DNA from: Parahaliea maris
Lineage (GTDB): Bacteria; Pseudomonadota; Gammaproteobacteria; Pseudomonadales; Halieaceae
Direction: 5' to 3'
NCBI RefSeq assembly: GCF_008064665.1
Contig: NZ_VRZA01000006.1
Location: 186,001-250,000, forward strand
DNA length: 64,000 nucleotides
Made by a program: the position numbers and the translations under genes. Under the pieces are notes generated by a model that saw only the letters and a program-made list of their open reading frames with translations, had not been told where the DNA came from and ran no database searches. The stretch's first letter is position 1; each line of letters starts with the position of its first letter. Positions 28,477-36,953 of this stretch are shown here, one piece after another.

Positions 28477-29361
28477 TCAGCCCTCGTACTGCTCCCGGCT
28501 GTCGAACTGGGGTGGCTCCGGCGGGTCGAACAGGCCGAAGCTGAGCTTGTTGATCCAGGAGCGCTGTACGCCCTCCAGGGTGTAAGAGCTCTCGAACTCG
28601 CCGTTCCTGTTGAGGGAGGGGTGCTCCGGATAGTTCAGTGCCAGTACATTGATGGCGTCCTGGGCCAGGTCATTCATGCCCAGCAGGATGTAACCCTGGG
28701 CCATTACCGCCAGACCGTCGGCTACTGCCGGGGTGTGCTGGAAATGCTCCACCACGTAGCGGCCGCGGTTCGCCGCTGCCAGGTAGGCACCGCGGCGGAA
28801 ATAGTAATTGGCGACGTTGATTTCGTGGCGGGCCAGCAGGTTGCGCAGATAGACCATACGCGCCCGGGCGTCGGCGGCATAGGGGCTGTCGGGGTAGCGA
28901 GATACCAATTGGGCGAATTCAGCGAAGGCCTCCTTGGCCTGGCTGGTGTCGCGCTTGGTCTCATCGGTGGGCACAAAGCGGGCAAACAGGTCCTGGCCAC
29001 CGGTGTAGGCCGCCAGGCCCTTCATGTAGTAGGCGTAATCCACATTGGGGTGCTGGGGGTGGAGGCGAATGAAGCGATCCGCCGCTTCCACTGCCGCCTC
29101 GTGCTCGTAGGCACCGTAGTGGGCGTAGATGATTTCCAGTTGTGACTGTTCGGCGTACTTGCCGAAGGGGTAGCGAGACTCCAGCAATTGCAGGCTGCGT
29201 ACCGCCAGGTCGTAGTTGCTGTTGTTGAGGTAGCGCTGGGCTTCCTCGTACATCTGCTGCTCGCCGGCGTCGGCGGCAATATCCGGGCCATCGTTGCCGG
29301 AACAGGCCGCCAGGCCTCCGACAATCGCCAGCAGGGCAATGATTTTCAGTGATTTCAACAA
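28477..29361 (-). CDS. bamD: Outer membrane assembly lipoprotein BamD
   Basis: BamD is an essential lipoprotein of the BAM complex that inserts beta-barrel proteins. The signal peptide [20 protein letters not shown] ends in a lipobox (LAAC) and TPR-type repeats follow, including [19 protein letters not shown] and [20 protein letters not shown]. The start is a TTG at 29361 (294 residues) or the TTG next to it; a far longer open frame upstream runs antisense to rluD and is not real. The C-terminal tail is longer than in E. coli BamD (245 residues). It diverges from rluD, as in E. coli. Confidence 0.93.
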   Translation of the reverse strand: MLKSLKIIALLAIVGGLAACSGNDGPDIAADAGEQQMYEEAQRYLNNSNYDLAVRSLQLLESRYPFGKYAEQSQLEIIYAHYGAYEHEAAVEAADRFIRLHPQHPNVDYAYYMKGLAAYTGGQDLFARFVPTDETKRDTSQAKEAFAEFAQLVSRYPDSPYAADARARMVYLRNLLARHEINVANYYFRRGAYLAAANRGRYVVEHFQHTPAVADGLAVMAQGYILLGMNDLAQDAINVLALNYPEHPSLNRNGEFESSYTLEGVQRSWINKLSFGLFDPPEPPQFDSREQYEG

Positions 29362-29396
29362 GTTGGTGACCGCTCGCGTGTTAGACTGTGACGGAA

Positions 29397-29420
29397 CTGT
29401 GGTGGCGTATTTAACCACAG
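29397..29420. promoter_or_regulatory. Inverted repeat between bamD and rluD
   Basis: CTGTGGT at 29397-29403 and ACCACAG at 29414-29420 form a perfect seven-base inverted repeat with a ten-base centre in the divergent intergenic region. The spacing suits a dimeric regulator, but no known operator is matched. Confidence 0.35.
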
Positions 29421-29496
29421 TGGCGCGAGGGCTTAAACAGGCACCGGCAGCCCGTACCCGGCTGCGTGAACCCCTATACAGGAGCAAAGGGAGCAT

Positions 29497-30480
29497 ATGG
29501 CGGACACTATCCGCGAACAGGCCGATATTCCGGCCGAACTCGATGGCGAAAGGCTCGATGCAGCCGCAGCGCGCCTGTTCCCGGATTACTCCCGTTCCCG
29601 GCTCCAGAGCTGGATCAAACGGGGTGATTTGCGACTGGACGGCGCCACTTGTCGCCCCCGCGACAAGGTGCGGGCCGGGGGGAAACTGTCCCTCGAGGCG
29701 GAACTGGAGGACGAGGTCAGCTGGAAGCCCCAGGACATCGAGCTCGACATCATCTACGAGGATGACAGCATCCTCGTGTTGAACAAGCCCGCCGGCCTGG
29801 TGGTGCATCCCGCGGCAGGTCATGCCGACGGGACCCTGGTCAATGCGCTGCTGAACCATGCGCCGGCCATGGCGCAGCTCCCCCGCGGCGGTATCGTCCA
29901 CCGCCTGGACATGGAAACCTCCGGCATCATGGTGGCCGCCAAGACCCTGCAGGCCCACCACGACCTGGTGGACCAGCTGCAGGAGCGCACCGTCAAGCGG
30001 CAGTACTGCGCCGTGTGCATCGGCGCGATGACCGGCGGCGGCACCATCGATGCTCCCATGGGGCGCCACCCCCGCTCCCGCAAAAAAATGGCCGTGGTGG
30101 CTTTTGGCGGCAAACCCGCCATCACCCACTACCGGGTTACCCAGCGTTTTGGCCACCACACCCGCATTGCCGTCAGCCTCGAGACCGGCCGCACCCACCA
30201 GATTCGTGTGCACATGGCTCACCGCAAGTACCCGCTGATTGGCGACCCTGTCTACGGCGGCCGCCCGCGGATTCCCAAGGGCGCATCCGAGCGCCTGATT
30301 ACCGCCCTGCGCGGCTTCCCCCGCCAGGCCCTGCATGCCGAGGCGCTCGGCCTGGAGCACCCGGAAACGGGTGAACCCATGCATTTCGAGTGCCCCTTAC
30401 CAGACGATATCAACGAACTGCTGACTATCCTGGCCGAAGAAGACCCCGTTGGCACCGCCCGTGACGCTCCGGGTTATTGA
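29497..30480 (+). CDS. rluD: 23S rRNA pseudouridine synthase RluD
   Basis: RluD makes pseudouridines 1911, 1915 and 1917 in helix 69 of 23S rRNA. The 327-residue protein has an N-terminal S4 domain (residues about 18-75, [20 protein letters not shown]) and the catalytic motif HRLDMETSG with D138. It is divergent from bamD and overlaps pgeF, the same arrangement as in E. coli and Pseudomonas. GGGAGC lies just before the ATG. Confidence 0.96.
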   Translation: MADTIREQADIPAELDGERLDAAAARLFPDYSRSRLQSWIKRGDLRLDGATCRPRDKVRAGGKLSLEAELEDEVSWKPQDIELDIIYEDDSILVLNKPAGLVVHPAAGHADGTLVNALLNHAPAMAQLPRGGIVHRLDMETSGIMVAAKTLQAHHDLVDQLQERTVKRQYCAVCIGAMTGGGTIDAPMGRHPRSRKKMAVVAFGGKPAITHYRVTQRFGHHTRIAVSLETGRTHQIRVHMAHRKYPLIGDPVYGGRPRIPKGASERLITALRGFPRQALHAEALGLEHPETGEPMHFECPLPDDINELLTILAEEDPVGTARDAPGY

Positions 30481-31213
30481 GGCCGGCTGGCCCGCTCCGG
30501 CCAATGTCGTGGCTTTCACCACAACCCGTCGGGGCGGTCATTCCAGGGGTCCTTATGCCAGCTTCAATCTCGGGCATCACGTCGGCGATCAGCCTGACGC
30601 CGTGTCGGCAAACCGCCTTCAACTGCAGCAACAGCTGCCTGCAGGATGTGAGGTCCAGTGGCTGAACCAGGTTCACGGTACCGAAGTTACCGCCGCCACT
30701 GGCCACGGCTTGCCCGAAGCCGACGCCAGCGTTGCCGCCGAGCCGGGGGTTGCCAGTGCGGTACTGACCGCGGACTGTCTTCCCGTCCTCTTCTGCGATC
30801 GCTCAGGTACCTGCGTCGCCGCCGCCCATGCCGGCTGGCGGGGCCTGCAGGCAGGCGTCCTGGAGGCCACCGTGGCAGCCCTGCCCGCAGCGGCGGATGA
30901 CTTGCTTGCCTGGATGGGGCCCGCCATCGGGCCGTCCGCTTTTGAGGTGGGGCCGGAGGTGCGCGAAGCCTTTCTGGCGGTACTGGCCGACCGCAGTTCC
31001 CCCGCAGCCCTTACTACGTGCTTCCGACCCTCATCGAAAGCGGGTCATTACCTCGCCGACCTCTACGCCCTGGCTCGTCTACACTTGAAATCCGTGGGTG
31101 TGAGCGCCATTTATGGGGGAGAGCATTGTACTTTTACCGAGGCTGAGGATTTCTTCTCCTATCGCCGGGATGGCGAGACGGGGAGGATGGCATCGGTGAT
31201 TGCGCTCTTGTAA
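30461..31213 (+). CDS. pgeF: PgeF/YfiH laccase-domain protein (peptidoglycan editing factor)
   Basis: This DUF152/YfiH-family enzyme has the zinc ligands His in NQVHG, Cys in TADCLPVLFC and His in AAAHAGWRG. E. coli YfiH has been described as a peptidoglycan editing factor removing UDP-MurNAc-L-Ser, and relatives act as purine nucleoside phosphorylases or adenosine deaminases. GTG at 30461 gives 250 residues; TTG at 30449 adds four. It overlaps rluD by 20 bases and lies before clpB, matching the conserved bamD/rluD/yfiH/clpB order. Confidence 0.92.
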   Translation: MTLRVIEAGWPAPANVVAFTTTRRGGHSRGPYASFNLGHHVGDQPDAVSANRLQLQQQLPAGCEVQWLNQVHGTEVTAATGHGLPEADASVAAEPGVASAVLTADCLPVLFCDRSGTCVAAAHAGWRGLQAGVLEATVAALPAAADDLLAWMGPAIGPSAFEVGPEVREAFLAVLADRSSPAALTTCFRPSSKAGHYLADLYALARLHLKSVGVSAIYGGEHCTFTEAEDFFSYRRDGETGRMASVIALL

Positions 31214-31287
31214 GTTCTATCGGAGCCGCAATCTTTGTTATTGAAGTACTTTGCGTAGTGCTTTGGCTAGGGTTGAAAGCGTACTGT

Positions 31288-31379
31288 CCATAAGGGCGTG
31301 TAGCGACCCTATGAGGCATGGATGCCGATTAGGAGCGTACAGGGATGTACTTGCAGCGAGTCGCGGAATGCCCTTATGG
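31288..31379. repeat. Cloverleaf-like imperfect palindrome upstream of clpB
   Basis: The arms CCATAAGGGC (31288-31297) and GCCCTTATGG (31370-31379) close a stem; after five unpaired bases on each side GCGAC and GTCGC continue it. Inside are two hairpins: CCTA...GGCAT-GG-ATGCC...TAGG and GTAC-AGGGAT-GTAC. The symmetry suggests either a dispersed palindromic repeat or a structured RNA. One copy was seen in the window. Similar GGATGCC...CAGGGATGTACTT elements are, from memory, common in marine gammaproteobacteria. Confidence 0.6.
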
Positions 31380-31446
31380 GCAGTTCGCTGCCGCAGACTG
31401 TGAATTGTGCTCTTCGCTTTACTGTGTACCGACAATAATAACCACA

Positions 31447-31474
31447 CTTGAATTAAGGTTATTCGCCCCCATAT
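31447..31474 (+). promoter_or_regulatory. Sigma-32 heat-shock promoter of clpB
   Basis: CTTGAA at 31447-31452, 14 bases, then CCCCATAT at 31467-31474 match the RpoH consensus very closely. It lies 63 bases upstream of the clpB start codon and agrees with the known heat-shock control of clpB. Confidence 0.85.
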
Positions 31475-31537
31475 CTCACCCAACGTTTTAGCAACCAGCC
31501 GCACCCGTATTGCGGCGGTTCCAAGGAGAACACCGGA

Positions 31538-34129
31538 ATGAGAATGGACAAACTGACCAACCAGCTGCAAAGCGCCCTGGCCGACGCCCAGTCCCTCGCG
31601 CTGGGTAAAGACCACAACTTTATCGAACCCATCCACCTGCTGGCGGCCCTGCTGCAGCAGCAAGGCGGCTCCGCTCGCCCCCTGCTGCAAAAAGCCGGCG
31701 CCAACCTGCCCGGCCTGGCGAACAAAGTGAGCACCGCCCTGGACACCCTGCCGACCGTCAGCGGCAGCGGCGGCGACGTCCATGTCTCCAACGACCTGGG
31801 CAAAGTGCTCAATATGGCCGACAAACAGGCCCAGAAAAACGGCGACGCCTACATCTCCAGCGAACTGGTGCTGCTGGCCCTGTTGGACAGCAAAAACTCC
31901 GCCGCCGACGCCCTCAAATCCAGCGGCGTGACCGAACCTACCCTGAAATCTGCCATTGATGAAGTACGCGGCGGCGAGTCCGTAAACAGCCCTGAAGCAG
32001 AAGAATCCCGCCAGGCGCTGGACAAGTACACCATCGACCTCACCGAGCGTGCCGAACAGGGCAAGCTGGACCCGGTCATTGGCCGTGACGACGAGATTCG
32101 CAGAGCCATCCAGGTGTTGCAGCGTCGCACCAAGAACAACCCGGTCCTGATCGGTGAGCCCGGCGTGGGCAAGACCGCCATCATCGAGGGCCTGGCCCAG
32201 CGCGTGGTTAACGGCGAAGTACCCGAGAGTCTGAAGGACAAGCGCATCCTGTCCCTGGACCTGGGCGCCCTGCTGGCCGGCGCCAAATTCCGCGGTGATT
32301 TCGAGGAGCGCCTGAAGGCGGTGCTCAACGAACTTTCCAAGCAGGAAGGTCGTATCATCCTGTTCATCGACGAACTGCACACCATGGTCGGCGCCGGCAA
32401 GGCCGAGGGCTCCATGGATGCGGGCAATATGCTCAAGCCGGCTCTCGCCCGCGGTGAGTTGCACTGTGTCGGCGCCACCACTCTGGACGAGTACCGCCAG
32501 TACATCGAGAAAGACGCCGCCCTGGAGCGCCGCTTCCAGAAGGTGCTGGTCGACGAGCCCAACGAAGAGGACACCATCGCCATCCTGCGTGGCCTGAAAG
32601 AGCGCTACGAGGTGCACCACGGTGTCGATATTACAGACGGTGCGATCATCGCTGCGGCCAAGCTGTCCCAGCGCTATATCACCGACCGCCAGCTGCCCGA
32701 CAAGGCCATTGACCTGGTGGACGAGGCCGCCAGCCGCATCCGTATGGAAATCGATTCCAAGCCTGAGTCCATGGACAAGCTCGAACGTCGCCTGATCCAG
32801 CTCAAAATCGAGCGCGAGGCGGTGAAAAAGGACAAGGATCCGGCCTCCCAGAAGCAGCTCGACCAGCTCAATGGCGAGATCGAGAAAGTGGAGCGCGAGT
32901 ACTCGGACCTGGAGGAAATCTGGAAGGCGGAAAAAGCCTCCCTGCAGGGTGCAGCGCATATCAAGAGCGAACTGGAGCAGGTCAAGCTGGACATGGAGAC
33001 CGCGCGCCGTGCGGGTGACCTGACCCGCATGTCCGAACTGCAGTACGGCCGCATTCCCGAGCTGGAGAAACAACTCGCCGCCGCCCAGGAAGCTGAAGGC
33101 GCAGGCAGCGAACACACCCTGCTGCGCAACAAGGTCACCGACGAAGAGGTGGCGGAGGTCGTGTCCCGCTGGACCGGTATCCCCGTCGCCAAAATGCTGG
33201 AGGGTGACCGCGAAAAACTGCTGCGGATGGAAGATGCCCTGCACCACAGGGTGGTGGGTCAGGATGAGGCCGTCGTGGCCGTATCCAACGCCGTGCGCCG
33301 CTCGCGGGCGGGGCTTTCGGACCCCAACCGTCCCAACGGCTCCTTCCTGTTCCTCGGCCCGACCGGTGTAGGCAAGACCGAACTGTGCAAGGCCCTGGCC
33401 GAGTTCCTGTTTGATTCCGAGCAGGCCATGGTGCGGGTGGACATGTCCGAGTTTATGGAGAAGCACTCCGTAGCGCGCCTGATCGGTGCGCCCCCCGGCT
33501 ACGTGGGATACGAGGAAGGCGGCTACCTGACCGAAGCCGTCCGCCGCCGGCCCTATTCACTGTTGTTGCTGGATGAAGTGGAGAAAGCCCACCCGGACGT
33601 GTTCAACATCCTGCTGCAGGTGCTGGAAGACGGCCGCCTGACCGACGGCCAGGGCCGCACAGTGGATTTCCGCAACACGGTGGTGGTGATGACCTCCAAC
33701 CTCGGCTCCGACCTGATCCAGGAAATGGCTGGTGAGGAGAACTACGACCGTATGAAAGCCGCGGTCATGGGCGTGGTCGGCCAGCACTTTCGGCCAGAGT
33801 TCATCAACCGGATCGACGAGACGGTGGTGTTCCACCCCCTCGCCCAGAGCCAGATCCGCGGCATCGCCGAGATCCAGCTCGAAGGACTGCGCAAGCGCCT
33901 GAAAGAGCGGGAGCTGGGGCTGGAAATCTCAGAGGCCTTCATGGACCACCTCTGCGAGGCCGGCTTTGACCCGGTTTACGGTGCCCGGCCGCTGAAGCGG
34001 GCAATCCAGCAGGAGCTGGAGAATCCGTTGGCGCAGCGGATTCTGGCGGGGGAGTTTGAGCCGGGCGCGGCAGTCCTGGTAAATCTGGATGCCGATGGCA
34101 GGGTCGACTTTTCCTCAATCACTGGCTGA
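31538..34129 (+). CDS. clpB: ATP-dependent disaggregase ClpB
   Basis: ClpB extracts and refolds proteins from aggregates with DnaK. The 863-residue protein has the N-terminal Clp domain, two AAA+ modules with Walker [10 protein letters not shown] (about residue 205) and GPTGVGKTE (about 607), and a middle coiled-coil domain (about 410-530). The beginning [11 protein letters not shown] aligns with E. coli ClpB. It has a sigma-32 promoter upstream and a hairpin terminator downstream. Confidence 0.98.
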   Translation: MRMDKLTNQLQSALADAQSLALGKDHNFIEPIHLLAALLQQQGGSARPLLQKAGANLPGLANKVSTALDTLPTVSGSGGDVHVSNDLGKVLNMADKQAQKNGDAYISSELVLLALLDSKNSAADALKSSGVTEPTLKSAIDEVRGGESVNSPEAEESRQALDKYTIDLTERAEQGKLDPVIGRDDEIRRAIQVLQRRTKNNPVLIGEPGVGKTAIIEGLAQRVVNGEVPESLKDKRILSLDLGALLAGAKFRGDFEERLKAVLNELSKQEGRIILFIDELHTMVGAGKAEGSMDAGNMLKPALARGELHCVGATTLDEYRQYIEKDAALERRFQKVLVDEPNEEDTIAILRGLKERYEVHHGVDITDGAIIAAAKLSQRYITDRQLPDKAIDLVDEAASRIRMEIDSKPESMDKLERRLIQLKIEREAVKKDKDPASQKQLDQLNGEIEKVEREYSDLEEIWKAEKASLQGAAHIKSELEQVKLDMETARRAGDLTRMSELQYGRIPELEKQLAAAQEAEGAGSEHTLLRNKVTDEEVAEVVSRWTGIPVAKMLEGDREKLLRMEDALHHRVVGQDEAVVAVSNAVRRSRAGLSDPNRPNGSFLFLGPTGVGKTELCKALAEFLFDSEQAMVRVDMSEFMEKHSVARLIGAPPGYVGYEEGGYLTEAVRRRPYSLLLLDEVEKAHPDVFNILLQVLEDGRLTDGQGRTVDFRNTVVVMTSNLGSDLIQEMAGEENYDRMKAAVMGVVGQHFRPEFINRIDETVVFHPLAQSQIRGIAEIQLEGLRKRLKERELGLEISEAFMDHLCEAGFDPVYGARPLKRAIQQELENPLAQRILAGEFEPGAAVLVNLDADGRVDFSSITG

Positions 34130-34146
34130 GTTAGTTTCAGCTCGAG

Positions 34147-34183
34147 CCCCCGGTTGTGAACAAATTCACAGTCTGGGGGTTTT
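34147..34183 (+). terminator. Intrinsic terminator of clpB
   Basis: CCCCC and TTGTGAA (34147-34160) pair with TTCACAG and GGGGG (34165-34179) around a CAAA loop, followed by TTTT. It begins about 18 bases after the clpB stop. Confidence 0.85.
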
Positions 34184-34289
34184 CTGTGCCATTTATCTCC
34201 TGATCGCTGCCGCCTGTCAGTTACCACTCGTATTTGCGCGGGGCCTGTTTACAGTAATTCACTGGGGAATTTGGTAACAGGATTGTTAT

Positions 34290-34841
34290 ATGCGGCGCAG
34301 AGAACAAAAGAGAGCGCTATCACTCCGCGAGGCGGGATTTACGCTGACGGAGCTCATGATTGTGCTCGTCATCTTTGCCATTCTCGTTGCGATAGCCGGT
34401 CCGTCCTTTTATAACACCATCAAGGAAAATGAATCCCGCACGCAGATCAACAGATTGATGAGCGCCCTCAATCTGGCGCGCAGCAATTCAGTGAAAACCA
34501 GTTTGCCGGCGGTGGTCTGTGCCAGTAGCGATGGTGCAACTTGCACCGGTGTCACCGATCTTGCCAGTGGCTGGCTCGTATTCGAGGACCGGAATTCAAA
34601 TGGTGCACTGAATACTGACGAGCTGTTGCGAGTATTTGAGGGCTTGCCGGCGGGATACGTAGTCAAAAATAACTTCGCCAATGTGACATATTATCCCGAT
34701 GGTTCCGCAAGTGCTGCGAGCGCCCAGACGGTACTGCTTTGCCCACCTGACCTTGATGATGCCAAGGCTTGGCGAGTCGTACTCTTTTCATCGGGACGGC
34801 CATCGATGTCTCGGCCAGCCAGTGGGGACTGCAGTGCATGA
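34290..34841 (+). CDS. Minor pilin, GspH/FimT family (second cluster)
   Basis: The 183-residue prepilin has EAGFTLTELMIVLVIFAILV with Glu5 and a GspH-type C-terminal domain with Cys pairs (VVCASSDGATC). It opens a second operon with the same gene order as the first. Similarity to the first-cluster FimT-like protein is confined mainly to the N-terminal helix and short blocks such as TYYPDGSA. The ATG overlaps nothing; a CAGGA ribosome site is seven bases upstream. Confidence 0.87.
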   Translation: MRRREQKRALSLREAGFTLTELMIVLVIFAILVAIAGPSFYNTIKENESRTQINRLMSALNLARSNSVKTSLPAVVCASSDGATCTGVTDLASGWLVFEDRNSNGALNTDELLRVFEGLPAGYVVKNNFANVTYYPDGSASAASAQTVLLCPPDLDDAKAWRVVLFSSGRPSMSRPASGDCSA

Positions 34842-35416
34842 ATACTCCCATTAATCGCTCTTCGAAGAATTCAGCAGCCGGGTTTACCCTGGTTGAGCTC
34901 GCGGTTGCTGTGCTGATACTGGCCATCGGTGCGCTTGGGCTCGCGGGGCTGCAAATATCTGCCAAACGAGCGGGATTCGAAGCCGTTCAACGCACTCAGG
35001 CTGCGGCACTGGCCACGGATCTTTTTGAGCGAATGAGGGTAAACCCCTCTGACCTTACGCTGTACCAGACCGCCGGCGTGGGTGCGGCTACCGGTTCTTC
35101 ACTTTCTACTCCGGCGAAAAATTGTGTTTCTAGTACCTGTGTCGCCAGTGAATTGGCTACTCAGGACATGTGGCAATGGGAACAGGCAATTGATGGAGCC
35201 AACGCCACTCGTTCCGGCGTGAATACCGGGGGACTGTTAAACGCCATCGGCTGCGTGACTGTCACAGGCCGTCGGGTGACGATCGAGATTGCGTGGCAGG
35301 GCGCTGAATTGCTTTCGGACCCTAATAGCGGGTCTGGATGTGGTACGGGCCTGTATGGTACCGACGATGCAGATCGGCAGATTCTACAAATGACCAGCAT
35401 GATAGGAACGATCTGA
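34838..35416 (+). CDS. pilV: Minor pilin PilV (second cluster)
   Basis: The 192-residue prepilin has AAGFTLVELAVAVLILAIGALG with Glu5, then the PilV pattern LAGLQISAKRAGFEAVQRTQAAALATDLFERMRVN (given here in two family blocks around residues 35-70). The ATG overlaps the stop codon of the preceding gene by four bases; a longer upstream frame to 34769 is not needed. Cysteines in NCVSSTC are present. Ends one base into pilW. Confidence 0.86.
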   Translation: MNTPINRSSKNSAAGFTLVELAVAVLILAIGALGLAGLQISAKRAGFEAVQRTQAAALATDLFERMRVNPSDLTLYQTAGVGAATGSSLSTPAKNCVSSTCVASELATQDMWQWEQAIDGANATRSGVNTGGLLNAIGCVTVTGRRVTIEIAWQGAELLSDPNSGSGCGTGLYGTDDADRQILQMTSMIGTI

Positions 35417-36402
35417 TGACCTTTGGTTTTGAAGTTGAATCCTGCATGTGCAGGCAACGTGGTCTTTCCATTATCGAATTGATGGTGGCGCTGGTGATTG
35501 GCGTCATTATTACCTTTGGTGCAACTACTCTTTTTTTGCAGAGTAAGCGCAGCTACCTGCAAGATGAAGAGGTCGCACGCGTTCAGGAGAATGGCCGTTA
35601 TGTACTTCGGCTGTTGAATCGGGAGTTGAGCATGTCTGGTTTTTATGGGCGTGTGTTACGTGGTGACCTGGTGACTTCAGCGCCTTCGGGAACCGACTGT
35701 TTTAACTATCTTGTTGACACTGACCTTCCTTTCGAACATCACAACAATGTCTCAGCAAATGGAGTGGGTGCTCCCAATGACCCGAATATGCCGGCCGGCT
35801 GCCTGGTAGCTGGAGAACACGAAGCTGGTACAGACATGCTTGTGGTTCGACGCTCTACTGATCGTCCAAACTATGAAAAAGGTACTACCCTGGAGGCGCT
35901 CGATCCGAATGCGGTTTATCTCAGAATCGTGGATGACAACGTAGCCATCACGCTGGAGCGAGGGGGCGGTGCGACAGGGTCCACGATCGATATATGGGAA
36001 TACAGCCCCAATATCCTCTTTATTCGTGACCATGCCATTACTTCAGGCGACGGAATTCCTGCGTTATGCCGGCGCAGGATATCTACGGGTGGTAATGATG
36101 TGTCAGCTGTGGAATGTCTGGCGGAAGGTGTTGAGAACTTGCAGGTGGAGTTTGGTGTCGATCTCGATGGCGACCTACAGGTGGACCAGTATCTTGATGC
36201 ACCTACTTCTGTACAGATGGGTGCGGCGATGGCGGCCAAGGTGTACATACTGGTAAGAAGCGGCAATGAAATTCCGGGATATACAGATGACAAGGTCTAT
36301 ACGCTGGGCCAGACCGTGGTGCCGGCACACAACGATGGTTTCTACCGGAAGGTAATGCAAACCACAGTACTTCTCAGAAATTCAGAGGCATTCAAGTTTT
36401 AG
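35416..36402 (+). CDS. pilW: Minor pilin PilW (second cluster)
   Basis: The 328-residue protein carries RQRGLSIIELMVALVIGVII with Glu5 and shares with the first-cluster PilW the blocks LLNRELSMSGFYGRV, GDGIPALCRRR and GVENLQVEFGVDLDGDLQ. The ATG at 35416 uses the last base of the pilV stop, so the genes are coupled. Longer frames upstream overlap pilV. The protein is expected in the minor pilin priming complex. Confidence 0.88.
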   Translation: MTFGFEVESCMCRQRGLSIIELMVALVIGVIITFGATTLFLQSKRSYLQDEEVARVQENGRYVLRLLNRELSMSGFYGRVLRGDLVTSAPSGTDCFNYLVDTDLPFEHHNNVSANGVGAPNDPNMPAGCLVAGEHEAGTDMLVVRRSTDRPNYEKGTTLEALDPNAVYLRIVDDNVAITLERGGGATGSTIDIWEYSPNILFIRDHAITSGDGIPALCRRRISTGGNDVSAVECLAEGVENLQVEFGVDLDGDLQVDQYLDAPTSVQMGAAMAAKVYILVRSGNEIPGYTDDKVYTLGQTVVPAHNDGFYRKVMQTTVLLRNSEAFKF

Positions 36403-36404
36403 CG

Positions 36405-36932
36405 ATGAACAGTTCCATTAACGAAAGAAAGATGACAGTGCATTCACAGCGTGGCGCGGTGTTACTGATTTCTATGCTGATCCTTCTGCTGCTGGCCATC
36501 ATAGCCACCACTGTCTCCGAAACCAATTTGATGCAATTGCAGATGGCGGGTAATGACGAAGCGAAGTCTGAAGCGACACAGCAGTCACTCGCGATTGTCG
36601 AGTCGATCTTGTCCGACCAGAGTAATATTCCGGTGGTCGGGGATATCGGTTTCAAGATATGTGCTTCAGGTGGGTCGGGGTGCGACTTGCACGTGATGGA
36701 CGTTGATTCGGCACTGATACCGGCTACGGGTACCACGGACTATTACGCGGTGCGCGTGGGGCCGCTTGAAACTACCATTCCAGCAATGGATGAATCTATG
36801 GCCAGCAGTGGTGCCTCCTATAAGGCTGCGAAATTTGATATCTACGCATCCTATGATGGCACAGCGAACAAACAGGGATACACGAAAGTCGTGCAAGGTG
36901 TGCTGGTCAAACTAGCTGCGTCGGCGCAGTAG
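36405..36932 (+). CDS. pilX: Minor pilin PilX (second cluster)
   Basis: The 175-residue protein has the PilX N-terminal pattern QRGAVLLISMLILLLLAIIA without Glu5, then ETNLMQLQMAGNDEAKSEA, which is typical of PilX. The ATG is two bases after the pilW stop. The first-cluster PilX is the same length but clearly diverged. Confidence 0.85.
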   Translation: MNSSINERKMTVHSQRGAVLLISMLILLLLAIIATTVSETNLMQLQMAGNDEAKSEATQQSLAIVESILSDQSNIPVVGDIGFKICASGGSGCDLHVMDVDSALIPATGTTDYYAVRVGPLETTIPAMDESMASSGASYKAAKFDIYASYDGTANKQGYTKVVQGVLVKLAASAQ

Positions 36933-36953
36933 GTCGAGGCCCAGGAGAGAATC

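Larger units (their letters stand above)
31214..31537. other. Intergenic region between pgeF and clpB
   Basis: This 324-base gap has no gene. It holds a cloverleaf-like palindromic element (31288-31379) and the sigma-32 promoter of clpB (31447-31474). The remaining about 60 bases before clpB form its leader and contain AAGGAG at about 31525. Confidence 0.8.

Noticed and set aside
28477-30384. 635-codon open frame covering bamD and the antisense of rluD
   Set aside because: The upper half is antisense to rluD; the BamD signal peptide and lipobox fix the start near 29361.
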